A DNA stretch of 64,000 bases from Bacillus sp. JCM 19034 (GTDB lineage: Bacteria; Bacillota; Bacilli; Bacillales; Bacillaceae_D). The notes beneath the pieces are model-generated. The model did not search any database. It saw only the letters and a program-made list of their open reading frames with translations, and was not told the origin of the DNA. Every line of letters starts with the position of its first letter. Positions within the stretch are counted from its first letter, which is position 1. Made by a program: the position numbers and the translations under genes. Below, in pieces: positions 37,907 to 47,495 of this stretch. Location: NCBI RefSeq assembly GCF_001310635.1, contig NZ_BAXR01000001.1, forward strand, positions 582,630-646,629, in the 5' to 3' direction.

Positions 37907-39285
37907 TCATTTAAGTACATCAATTAGTCGACTAGCTAACAAGTCATACTCATTTTCTTCTATCGTCCGAAAATCAAACATAAGTGTACCATCCTGTATT
38001 CGACTTATAACAGCTGGTGACCCAGTACGCAATCGGGTATGAAGTAGTGTCGATTTATGAGAATGCCTAGTTAAAGCGAGTAAATACGTATCAAGTTTAA
38101 CTTCCGGCATCGTTCCGCCGCCAACTTGTGATGTGCCACTTAGTAATTCAAATTGATAATGACCCTCTATAAGGGGTATAAATCGCTGTATTTTTTCGTA
38201 GATTTCTGCTTTTGTTTGCAAAATCGCACGTAATGTTGGGAGCTCCTTTTTCGCCTGATCTTTATCTTGATACGCGATAAGCGTTGCCTCAAGTGCAGCT
38301 AATGTCATTTTATCAACTCTTAGTACACGGGCAAGCTGGTCTTTTTTAGCATATCAATAAGCTGCTTTTTCCCAGCAATTAACCCTACTTGTGGACCACC
38401 TAGTAATTTATCGCCACTAAAGCTAACAAGATCCGCATGCTTTAACGCTGCTGCAATTGTCGGTTCAGCACCAATTCCATCTTGACGAAAATCGTATAAA
38501 GCACCACTGCCTAAATCTTCATAGAAGATAAGGCCCCTATCTTCGGAAATCTGCTTTAATTCATTTGGTGGGACTTCTTGCGTAAAACCAATCACCTTAA
38601 AATTACTCGTATGAACCTTCATAATCATTGCCGTTTGCTCTGTTATCGCTTCGTCGTAATCCTTGCGATGAGTTTTATTCGTTGTACCTACTTCAACAAG
38701 CTTCGCTCCACTTTCAGCCATGATCGATGACACTCGAAAGGAACCACCAATCTCTACAAGCTCACCTCTTGAAACGATCACTTCACGATCCTTTGCAAGA
38801 GATTTTAAAATGAAATAAACAGCTGCTGCATTGTTATTAACGACCATCGCTGCCTCAGCACCAGTTACTGCTTTTAATACCCCTTCAATGACATCATGAC
38901 GGGAACCACGCTTACCTTTTTGTAAATCGTATTCTAAATTTGAATAATTTATCGCTACATCGCGAACATTTTGCATCGCTTTTTCACTTAGTCGTGCACG
39001 ACCTAAGTTAGTATGTAACACTGTGCCAGTCCCATTAATAACCGTTTGTAATCGTTGTAAGGAATGCTCACTGAGACGCTCTGATAAAATGGAAAAGATC
39101 TCGTCTGTTATATGTAGCTGTTGGTCATCTATTTGACTATTTACTAGCTGATCTCGTAATTCAGCAACCGCCTCTTGTAAGCATTCCGTTGCTCTTTGTT
39201 TCGACATGCCTTCTAATAGCTGACTAAATCGCTTGTCCTGTTGTAGTTCATGAATGGCTGGTATTTGCCTTAATAAATGATTCAT
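37907..39285 (-). CDS. selA: L-seryl-tRNA(Sec) selenium transferase (frameshift)
   Basis: SelA, a PLP enzyme, converts Ser-tRNA(Sec) to Sec-tRNA(Sec) with selenophosphate. The first frame (321 aa) has RQIPAIHEL, NGTGTVLHTNLGRARLS and the PLP-lysine motif VSFSGDKLLGGPQVGLI. It stops at 38320; the second frame reads on from KMTLAALEATL to the normal end. The break is a six-A run on the minus strand (38342-38351); one more A restores LIDMLKKDQLARVLRVDK and a protein of 459 aa, normal for SelA. A programmed frameshift cannot be excluded but is unlikely given many similar breaks nearby. SelW-like and selD genes lie upstream. Confidence 0.93.
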
Positions 39286-39370
39286 TTCATCACCTTTTTA
39301 AATAATAGTAGAGAATTAGCACCTTCCGAAGAATAATTATTCTTTCAAGAAGGAGCTAAGAATAACGGGG

Positions 39371-39613
39371 TTACGAAGAAAGCTGCTCCATTATGGTGAT
39401 AATATCCTTTGGATCTGGAAATTCCCCTGTTTCCTTTTTTGAATAAATCAATTGATTATTGACAACAATTTCAAAGACACCACCAGAGCTTGTGATTAAC
39501 GTAACTTCCTTTATTTTCCCACGAAAATGTTCCAATATTTCATCCGTGAAACTCACGGCTTTTGGAGCGTAGTTTCACATCATACAAAATTCTACACTAA
39601 CTTTAAATTCCAT
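39371..39613 (-). CDS. SelW-like (Rdx family) selenoprotein (in-frame UGA)
   Basis: With the UGA at 39575-39577 read as Sec, the 80-aa protein is VEFC-MM-U at residues 7-13, a CxxU redox motif, followed by the Rdx fold (KEVTLITSSGGVFEIVVN, then LIYSKKETGEFPDPKDI). This is the SelW/SelT/Rdx thioredoxin-like pattern, a known selenoprotein family. An aaggag site precedes the ATG. Without Sec decoding the gene appears as a 61-aa ORF lacking the active site. It is 86 bases upstream of selA on the same strand and may be co-transcribed with it. Confidence 0.9.
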
Positions 39614-39711
39614 TATAATCAAACTCCTTTACATTGAATTCATCTCTATTGTAGGATAATACAGGATAGGATGCAAAACATATATTATACCCTTAAATGG
39701 AGGTGCTCACC

Positions 39712-40782
39712 TTGGAAAAGAAAGATATGATTCGTTTAACTTCTTTTTCTACAAAAGCAGGTTGAGGATGCAAAATTGGTCCTGAAGACCTGTCGCAAGT
39801 TTTGCGACATTTACCTAAACAATCACACGATCCAAATCTACTCGTTGGTCTAGATACATCTGATGATGCCGGAGCTTATCAAGTAACGGAAGATTTAGCT
39901 TTAATCCAAACGGTTGACTATTTTACGCCGGTTGTTGATGATCCATATATGTTCGGGCAAATTGCCGCCGCTAACGCCTTAAGTGACGTTTATGCGATGG
40001 GAGGAAAACCGACAACTGTCATGAATATCGTTGGCTTCCCTATCACTCAGCTGCCTCATGAAGTATTAGCTGATATTTTGCGAGGGGCTGCTGATAAAAC
40101 GAAAGAAGCAGGAGCCGTCATAGTTGGTGGTCATTCGATTGACGATCAAGAGCCGAAGTTTGGCTTATCAGTTACTGGTCTAGCTCATCCAAAACGCATT
40201 TTTAAAAATGTCGGTGCAAAAGCTGGTGACCAATTAATATTAACAAAACCAATTGGTGTTGGTATTTTAACGACAGGTATTAAACGGGCTGCTGTGACTG
40301 ATGAGCAAGAACGAGCAGTTACTGATACAATGGCTGAACTAAATAAAGTTGCAGCGAGCCAGCTCGAGTGTCTACATCCAAATGCTGTTACTGATGTTAC
40401 TGGTTTTGGGTTATTAGGTCATAGCTTTGAAATGGCAAGAGGTAGTAACGTGACATTTAAGCTTGATTATCAATCGATTCCAATGCTTGACGGTACCATT
40501 CAACTTGCAAAGGAAGGGATTATTCCCGGAGGATCCAAAGCAAACGTACGCTGGTTAAAGGACTCTGTCCAATATGATCAGTCACTAACGGAGGTAGAAC
40601 AGCACATTTTATGTGATGCGATTACGTCCGGTGGGCTATTAATTTCCATGCCAGAAAATGAAGCAACAGAGTATATACAGCGGATGAATCAAGCCGGAAA
40701 AACAGCTACGATCATCGGACAAGTTATCGAACGTCAAAGCGTTCCAATCATTGTTAAAAATAAAGTTGCGTTACAAGATTAA
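39712..40782 (+). CDS. selD: selenophosphate synthetase, Sec-containing
   Basis: SelD makes selenophosphate from selenide and ATP. Reading UGA at 39763-39765 as Sec gives a 356-aa protein beginning (L/M)EKKDMIRLTSFSTKAG-U-GCKIGPEDL; U18 stands where Cys17 of E. coli SelD is, directly before the conserved GCK. The start is TTG behind a strong ggaggtg site (7-base gap). Later motifs are LVGLDTSDDAGAYQV, VDYFTPVVDDPYMFGQIAA and TDVTGFGLLGH. A conventional ORF call would lose the first 30 residues including the catalytic Sec. It is convergent with the selB operon. Confidence 0.95.
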
Positions 40783-40866
40783 TCTTTAGAATGGAACAAT
40801 TTATTATTTCCTGCAATTCGTCTACGTCGAGAAAATGTTAGTTGCAACAAATTTTTTAGATAAAGA

Positions 40867-40908
40867 GAAATCCGAACGATCATTTGATTCAGTTCGGATT
40901 TCTTTTTT
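40867..40908. terminator. shared terminator of selD and phnC
   Basis: GAAATCCGAAC pairs with GTTCGGATTTC and is followed by TTTTTT on the plus strand and a T-rich flank on the minus strand. Confidence 0.85.
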
Positions 40909-40921
40909 ATTCACTTTCTTG

Positions 40922-41665
40922 TCAAACAATATCTTTATAAATAATAGAAAACTGCTGTTCATCTACATCCTCGGGTTTTCCATCAAAGATCAGCTTTCCT
41001 TCACGTAATCCTATAATTCTTGTCGCAAACTGCTTGGCAAGATGAACATCATGTACATTGATAATCGATAATAAATTACGCTCCTCATGAATCCTCTTTA
41101 ACAACGCAAAAATCTTTTCTGACGTTGACGGATCAAGGCTTGCAACAGGCTCATCTCCTAATAGTAGTTGGGGATCTTGAAGTAGGGCACGAGCAATTCC
41201 AACTCGTTGCTTTTGACCTCCACTTAGTGCTTCAACTCGTTTATGAGCATGTTTTTCTAAGCCTACTTCTTTTAATGCCTTGTACGCTCGCTGTTTCTCT
41301 TCTTCCGAAAATAGACCGAGTAAATTTTTTAGCGGCGGTCTTTTCCCAAACGCACCCGTTAACGTATTTTGAAAGACAGTCATACGAGGTATTAGATTAA
41401 AATGCTGAAAGATCATCACCATATCTGAACGAATTTCTCTCATTTTTCCTTCTGTGACAGTTGTAACATCAACACCATCCCATATAATTTCACCTGAGGT
41501 TGGCTGCTGCAAACGATTGATTGTACGAATAAACGTAGACTTCCCAGCACCACTTTGACCGAGAACACAGATAAATTCACCACGTTGCATCTTGAGATGT
41601 AAATGATCGATTGCATTTTCATTTGTATTCGGATAACGCACAACTAAATTATTTATTGTTAACAC
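40922..41665 (-). CDS. phnC: PhnC-type ABC transporter ATP-binding protein
   Basis: The 247-aa ATPase has Walker A GQSGAGKS, signature ALSGGQKQR, and Walker B LLLGDEPVASLDPS. It is of the PhnC phosphonate/phosphite importer type. It is the last gene of the five-gene minus-strand run selB, glycosyltransferase, phnD, phnE, phnC. There are no phosphonate lyase genes nearby, and the neighbours are selenium genes, so a selenium substrate is a reasonable hypothesis; phosphate or phosphonate remains the default reading. Confidence 0.9.
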   Translation of the reverse strand: MLTINNLVVRYPNTNENAIDHLHLKMQRGEFICVLGQSGAGKSTFIRTINRLQQPTSGEIIWDGVDVTTVTEGKMREIRSDMVMIFQHFNLIPRMTVFQNTLTGAFGKRPPLKNLLGLFSEEEKQRAYKALKEVGLEKHAHKRVEALSGGQKQRVGIARALLQDPQLLLGDEPVASLDPSTSEKIFALLKRIHEERNLLSIINVHDVHLAKQFATRIIGLREGKLIFDGKPEDVDEQQFSIIYKDIV

Positions 41666-41735
41666 AACAACCCCCCTCTCTTCTTATGTAAACACAACTA
41701 ACAATAAACCAACTTTGATTATACTTTTGACTGTC

Positions 41736-42494
41736 TTAAATAACCCTAGCCCGTACCTTTGCACCAACAAAGTCTACAAAAATAACAAGGATCATAATAA
41801 GAACAATATCGAGAGCAACAGCTGAATAATAAAAGCTTTGGAAATGATTGAATAGCTGCTGGCCAATCCCTCCTCCGCCAATAAAGCCTAAAATCAACGA
41901 TGTACGAATGGCCACTTCAAATCGATAAAAATAATGCGAGAGCACGTTAGGCCATATTTGAGGAACGATCGCAAATATATGACCAATCCATCTTGTCGCA
42001 CCAACAGAGCGCATCGCTTCTTGCGGGCCATCATCGGCAGCCTCAATTAATTCTGATAGTAGTTTCCCTAATACTCCGATATTATGAAGAATAATCGCTA
42101 ATACAGCTGGAAAAGGTCCTAAACCAAAGGCCGTAACAAAAATAAGCCCAAATACAATCTCTGGTATGGAACGTAAGGCACTAAGCCCACCACGAACCGC
42201 TGTGTACATTCCTAAGTTGCCACTCGTATTTTTTGCCGCTAAAAAACTTAATGGAAGTGCCACAATCAGTGCTAGAAAGGACCCAAGGAAGGCCATTGAT
42301 AACGTAACAAGACTGTGATAAGCCATACTTGGAAAAAGTGACCACTCGATCGGAAAAAAACGTGATGTCATATCAATCATATTGCCAACTTGAAGCAACT
42401 TTCTCCATTCAAAATTGGTCATGTTCATACTCCAGAAAAGAGCAAGCAAAAGAAATAGCGTATAAAGGATATAGCGCTTTTTAAACCAAACCAT
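41736..42494 (-). CDS. phnE: PhnE-type ABC transporter permease
   Basis: The permease of about 252 aa has six membrane helices and the PhnE pattern (RGGLSALRSIPEIVFGLIF, LSELIEAADDGPQEAMRSVGA, the EAA loop). I place the start at the Met before VWFKKRYILYTLF, after the phnD stop; a longer frame to 42527 overlaps phnD by 17 bases. It would pair with phnC and phnD as a single-permease importer. Confidence 0.88.
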   Translation of the reverse strand: MVWFKKRYILYTLFLLLALFWSMNMTNFEWRKLLQVGNMIDMTSRFFPIEWSLFPSMAYHSLVTLSMAFLGSFLALIVALPLSFLAAKNTSGNLGMYTAVRGGLSALRSIPEIVFGLIFVTAFGLGPFPAVLAIILHNIGVLGKLLSELIEAADDGPQEAMRSVGATRWIGHIFAIVPQIWPNVLSHYFYRFEVAIRTSLILGFIGGGGIGQQLFNHFQSFYYSAVALDIVLIMILVIFVDFVGAKVRARVI

Positions 42495-42510
42495 GTCGAT
42501 GACCCCAATT

Positions 42511-43407
42511 CTAATCCAACATATCAAACTCGCGTGCTGCTTCTAAAACATCTGCATATTGACTGTCATCAGCTTCCACAAATCGACTCGCTCCACCAAA
42601 AACTCGTAAAATCTCTGGATCATCAATTTCATAAAAAGCTTTTTGTATCTCCGTAATTATTTCATCATTCGTTTCAGCAGGAACAACCCATGGATATTGA
42701 TACAATGGCTCAGACTGCCAAATTATTTTCAAATCTTCACCTAATGTTCCACCTTCCTCTTCATCTTCATTTATTAACGACTCTAATATGGCACTATCGA
42801 CTGCACCAGCGTCTACCTCACCACTTTGAACTAAACTAGCTACAATGTCATGTGAACCGGCAAATTGAATCTGATTGAAGGAATGCTCGTTTTCGCTATC
42901 ATAGTACCCTAACTGTCGTAAATGCAAGCCAGGAATTAAATGGCCTGATGTTGAACTAATACTCGCAAATGCAAAGTCAACTTCATTCACATCAGCTAAT
43001 AAATCATCTAAGTCTTCCCAATTCTCATTATTATTTGTAATAATGTAGGAATGGTAAAAAGAGCTGCCATCGACTTCGATCGTTAAGATGGCTTGTGCCC
43101 CACTTTGTTCATGGGCTATCAAATACGTTAATGGACCTAAAAACGCTAAATCTATATGATTATAATTTAACGCTTCAACAACCGCATTGTAATTTGGGTA
43201 TTGCTCAACAACAACTTGGCGACCTAGTTGTTCTGTTAAAAATTCCTCAAGATTGTTTAACCCTGTTTGCATCTCGCCTGTTGATTGTGATGGAATAACG
43301 GCGATTTCAAACACCCCTTCTACATCACGATTCTCATCAGCTTCATCTACCGTTCCACATGCCGTTAACGTTACGACAATCGAAAATATTAGTAACCACT
43401 TCTTCAT
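42511..43407 (-). CDS. phnD: PhnD-type substrate-binding lipoprotein
   Basis: The 298-aa protein has a lipoprotein signal (VTLTACGT, Cys at residue 17) and the PhnD fold: VIPSQSTGEMQTGL, VEALNYNHIDLAFLGP and the oxyanion-binding loop SISSTSGHLIPGLHL. It should deliver a phosphonate-like oxyanion to PhnE. Its place between the selB/glycosyltransferase pair and phnE makes a selenium compound a candidate ligand (inference only). The C-terminal region is acidic. Confidence 0.88.
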   Translation of the reverse strand: MKKWLLIFSIVVTLTACGTVDEADENRDVEGVFEIAVIPSQSTGEMQTGLNNLEEFLTEQLGRQVVVEQYPNYNAVVEALNYNHIDLAFLGPLTYLIAHEQSGAQAILTIEVDGSSFYHSYIITNNNENWEDLDDLLADVNEVDFAFASISSTSGHLIPGLHLRQLGYYDSENEHSFNQIQFAGSHDIVASLVQSGEVDAGAVDSAILESLINEDEEEGGTLGEDLKIIWQSEPLYQYPWVVPAETNDEIITEIQKAFYEIDDPEILRVFGGASRFVEADDSQYADVLEAAREFDMLD

Positions 43408-43429
43408 ATTTCTCTCTCCTTTTCCCTAT

Positions 43430-44464
43430 TCATTTTAAACAATGTTCATATACTTTCAAAAACTGCTTCATTTCCTTTTTTAAAGAATGATTCCTTTCAA
43501 TATAGGCCTTTGCTTGCTGCTTTAGTTCTGTTTTCTTGTTTGAATGAAAAATTTCTTTAAATTTCGTTCTAAATTCGGATGGGTGATCAAACAACAGACC
43601 TGTTTCGAAATCGGTTATTACACTTTCATTCCCCGCATTCCGGCGTGCCATAACGAGCTTTTCACAATACATTGCTTCAAGTAAAGCGTTAGATTGCCCC
43701 TCCGATTTAGACGTATTTAAAACAATCTCTGCTTGCTTATAGACAGCCGCCATTTGTTCAAATGGTACACCTTCTATATAACGAAACCAATCATGCTCTT
43801 TCCTTAATTCGTTAACCTGTCTCAATATAGTATGGTCGAGTGGCTCGCCTACAACCGTGAATGTTAAATAAGGATAGTCAACTCGCAATGAATGGAGTTC
43901 GTCAAATAAGTAAAAGATATCCTTCACTTCACGTAACCCAGCAGGTAACAAAAAGGCCGGTGAGCCGTCTAATTGGAAAGACACACTTTGGTCCGTTTCA
44001 GGTAGCCAAACACTTTGGGGAATCACAAAAACTTTGTCCACAAGTTCCGGATATACATTGATTAATTTTTGATATCCATCTTGACTAAAAACCGTTATCG
44101 CACATGACAAATCGATAACAGATTCTACTAAACGAACGACTTCCTCATGCTTTAGATCTTCATTAATATCGGTTCCACCAGAGGTGATAATATATGGCTT
44201 GTTCATTTGTAAATGAGCCGCTTTTTTCGTTAACCAGTTGGAAAATCGTTTGAAATGTAAAATATGATAAATATCAGCTTCTCTTAAATAGTCTTCCCAT
44301 TTTGAAGTCCAAACTTCTTCCTCATAAGCAAAAACATGAATTGTCATTCCCAACTTTTTAAAGCCCTTAACAAGACGTCTTGCTGTTATTGCATTGCCGC
44401 GCTGCGAGTAATAATAAGGGGTAAAAAATAAACATTTAGGATGTTGAATTGAGCCAATTTTCAA
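43430..44464 (-). CDS. GT-B glycosyltransferase, SenB-like, overlapping selB
   Basis: The 344-aa protein is a family-4-type glycosyltransferase. An early RGNAITARRLVKGF replaces the usual GG-motif; ITSGGTDINEDL, AGLREVKD and the E-x7-E motif SEGQSNALLEA follow. From memory, GNxxTAxR, TGTD and LREVKD resemble selenosugar synthase SenB (TIGR04348-type), which makes a selenosugar from UDP-sugar and selenophosphate; ordinary GT4 enzymes differ there. It overlaps the 3' end of selB by 29 bases and precedes phnD by 22, so it belongs to the selenium operon. A cell-surface glycosyltransferase cannot be excluded. Confidence 0.65.
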   Translation of the reverse strand: MKIGSIQHPKCLFFTPYYYSQRGNAITARRLVKGFKKLGMTIHVFAYEEEVWTSKWEDYLREADIYHILHFKRFSNWLTKKAAHLQMNKPYIITSGGTDINEDLKHEEVVRLVESVIDLSCAITVFSQDGYQKLINVYPELVDKVFVIPQSVWLPETDQSVSFQLDGSPAFLLPAGLREVKDIFYLFDELHSLRVDYPYLTFTVVGEPLDHTILRQVNELRKEHDWFRYIEGVPFEQMAAVYKQAEIVLNTSKSEGQSNALLEAMYCEKLVMARRNAGNESVITDFETGLLFDHPSEFRTKFKEIFHSNKKTELKQQAKAYIERNHSLKKEMKQFLKVYEHCLK

Positions 44465-46350
44465 GCTGATCTACTCTCCATTCCCTTTCCTTCTCATGAC
44501 GAATCGTTAGCCCTAATTGATCAAGCTTTTCAACGAATGGAACGACGTATTTCCTCGATAATTCAAGAATCTCTTTGGCATCTTGAAGCGAAAATTGCTG
44601 ACCTGTTTGCTTATACAAGCAAGAAATAGCATGTTTAAATGGCTTTACATGAATAAAAAGCTTCTCATCTAATTGAAACACAAGCTTTTGATAAACCAAA
44701 TAATGACTTATATCCGAATGAAGCTCATTTGGAATATGTTGTACCTCCAAATGCTCTAGTAGTGGTGTAACTTTTACATGTTCCTTCTCTAAAGCTTGAA
44801 GGACATGGTCAACTCTTTTTTTCCATTGTTCTGGTGGATGAGGTTTGAAGGAAGTTAATGCAATGTAGGGCCCCACCCCTTTATACCAATTTTGCTTTAC
44901 TCCCTCATCTACTAGCCAAGTTATTAGTTTCTTTGGGTATTGATCGACGAACCGTGAAATAAGCTCTGCTTTATTCATTCCTGAACGTAACGGAAAATCG
45001 TTATGATAACGAGTAAGCTCTGCTGCAACATGTGATTTTAGTGAGCTTACAACAGCAAGACTTGTTACATCTCCACTAGGTAATATACAAATTGATTTAA
45101 ATTGTAGAACGTCCCGCTTAAATTCTACCTCTGAAAGGTGTAATTCTTTACAAGCCTCTAGTTGAGATAGTAGCTTCTCTGTCTTCAAGCGCTCTAGTAA
45201 TTGCTCTTTCGGCGTTAATTGCATTTTTTGCTGTAATCGTTCAATTGTTTTCAAACCGAAACGATACTTTTGTCCATGGGCATCTATAACTACCCCACCA
45301 CCTATTGTCTCTGGAGGTGTAGGGCGGCGAATGATGAAACGGTCACCTCTTTTCGCCACTATTGGCTCATCAAGACGAAGTTGACAAACGATTTCAACAC
45401 CGCCCTCAACTAGTTCGTTGCGATCAAAAAGACGATTTCCCCATATACTTCTGCTGTTGCAATATGAACTTTAATTGCTCCTCTTTGTTTTAATACATAT
45501 TGCAGGTCGTTAACCGTTTTTAAGGAAACATCAATAATGTTCGTCTGATCAAAATGTCCACTTTCTACTAATACATTCCCACGTTTCATTTGATCACGTG
45601 CGATCCTCCGAGATTAATTGCTACACGTTGACCTGCCCTTCCCTGTTTTCGCTCTTGCCTATGTACTTGGAGCTGCCTAACACGTACAGGAATTTGTTGT
45701 GGGTATAGCTCTAGCATATCTCCTTCTTGAACATTGCCTTCATAAACAGTTCCCCGAACAATCGTACCTTGTCCATGAACCGTAAAAACTTGATCTATCG
45801 GTAAACGAAAAGCACCGCTATCATCACGATTCGGTACAGCGTCTAACTCTTTTTTTATCGTAGCTTTTAATTCTTCGATTCCATCCTTAGCTACACTATC
45901 TACAAAATGTAATGGTGCCTCCTCTAAAAACGTCCCCTCAATGGAATCACGAATATCGAGCTCAACGATCTCCCTCAACTCTTCATCAATACGATCTACC
46001 TTTGTCACGACAACTAGACCACGTTTTATATTTAATAATTGTAGAATTTCCAGATGTTCACGCGTTTGCGGCATAACCCCTTCATCAGCCGCAACAACTA
46101 AAAGGACTAGGTCAATCCCAGCTACACCGGCAATCATTTGTCTAATAAATCGTTCATGCCCCGGAACATCTATTATTGAAATTTCCATATCTTCACTTAG
46201 TTGTAACGGCGCATAGCCCAACTCAATTGAAATCTTCCGTTCTTTCTCTTCTTTTAATCGGTCGGTATCTATATTTGTTAATGCCTTTGTTAACGTTGTT
46301 TTCCCATGGTCAATATGGCCGGCTAGACCGATTGTATAATGTTTCATCAT
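44436..46350 (-). CDS. selB: selenocysteine-specific elongation factor (two frameshifts)
   Basis: SelB binds GTP, Sec-tRNA(Sec) and the SECIS hairpin. The G-domain is plain: [27 protein letters not shown]. The first frame ends at 45586; reading on gives [17 protein letters not shown], then after a second break near 45431-45436 [17 protein letters not shown], and the winged-helix C-terminal part ends at 44436. Total length of about 638 aa is normal. The breaks are homopolymer-type. The gene starts the operon with the SenB-like glycosyltransferase and phnDEC. Confidence 0.93.
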
Positions 46351-46430
46351 AATACCCTTTCATTGCAAATTCAAAGATTCCTCCATATCATACTACACTT
46401 CTTTTCTCTAAACAAAAATGACGCTACTAC

Positions 46431-47405
46431 TTAACTTATAGATTTCATATTTTGATTCATTTTATGTAAGAATGATGTCAATATTTTACCCGAAAGTGCT
46501 GCTAGTGTTTGTTGGAACAAGGTTCCTATTACAATTGGCACAGATACTTGTGGAGGAAAATATACAATTGCTATCGTTGCTCCGACGCTAATGTTTCTCA
46601 TTCCACTATTAAAAAGCATACTAATCGTAACTTGATCATTCGAACGAATCAGCCTTGCAAATACTGCTCCTAGTAAATACCCGAGTGATGCTAAGATGAA
46701 TACTGTAAACGTTATTTTCATTAAATGTCCATTTAATTGAAATGCAGGTGCCGCAACGGAGCTATTAACAGCAATCACGATTAATAAACTAAACTTTGCA
46801 AAAGGGGATAACATTCCCTTTACCGTTTTACTAGATTTTATAACAAATTCATTCATTACTATTCCTAATAATGAAGGAACGACAATCATCCAAAACAAAC
46901 TTGACATCAATTGTACTATATCCAATTCAATGCTAGCACCGACAAATAGCTGTAAGGATAGAGGAACGAATAACGGTGAGAGTAATGTATTAATCAAAAC
47001 AATTAATAATGTGACTGATAAATCTCCTTTATATATTGATACCCACATTAAGCTTATAACTCCTGTTGGAATAATAAAGGCAATAATTAATCCAACAATT
47101 GTATACAGATCGTCTGTAAAAAAGAGATGCCCGATGCAAAGAGCGATGAGCGGCATGATTAATTGGATAATCATTAATGAGAATAAAATCGGTAATGGAT
47201 GGAGAAGCGACCTTTTTAATTGGGTAACTTTAATCCCTAAACTACTAACAAACGTAATAAATGCAAAAATCCATGGAACAAGAGGAGCCATTGTATGAAG
47301 CCAGCTTGAACAAATTACTCCAATAACGACTGCCGTTGGAGTTAAAAATAGCATTCTTTTTTCTAAAAATGAATTTACTTGCTTTAACATTGCTGCATTC
47401 CCCAC
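46431..47405 (-). CDS. bile acid:sodium symporter (BASS) family protein
   Basis: The 324-aa protein has about nine to ten membrane helices with the BASS pattern (ALCIGHLFF, FIIPTGVISLMWVSIYKG, SMLFNSGMRNISVGATIAIV). Family members export or import organic anions with sodium; the substrate is unknown. It lies 80 bases upstream of selB on the same strand and could be co-transcribed, but it is also divergent from a LacI regulator next to kdu genes, so it may instead serve uronate metabolism. Confidence 0.85.
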   Translation of the reverse strand: MGNAAMLKQVNSFLEKRMLFLTPTAVVIGVICSSWLHTMAPLVPWIFAFITFVSSLGIKVTQLKRSLLHPLPILFSLMIIQLIMPLIALCIGHLFFTDDLYTIVGLIIAFIIPTGVISLMWVSIYKGDLSVTLLIVLINTLLSPLFVPLSLQLFVGASIELDIVQLMSSLFWMIVVPSLLGIVMNEFVIKSSKTVKGMLSPFAKFSLLIVIAVNSSVAAPAFQLNGHLMKITFTVFILASLGYLLGAVFARLIRSNDQVTISMLFNSGMRNISVGATIAIVYFPPQVSVPIVIGTLFQQTLAALSGKILTSFLHKMNQNMKSIS

Positions 47406-47495
47406 ATTCTAAGACAGTCATAATTCTCTTATCAATCATACTCTATTCTGCTATAATTAGTAAATATAACAACGTTTTCATAAGTGGAGGAACAA

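Noticed and set aside
40922..42527. phnCDE as a phosphonate-degradation operon
   Set aside because: No phosphonate lyase, phosphonatase or phosphite dehydrogenase is nearby; the linked genes are selenium genes. Phosphonate or phosphite import is still possible.
45360..45600. UGA in selB (45586 region) as a Sec codon
   Set aside because: The frame after the UGA does not match SelB; the frame shifted by one base does, so it is an indel.
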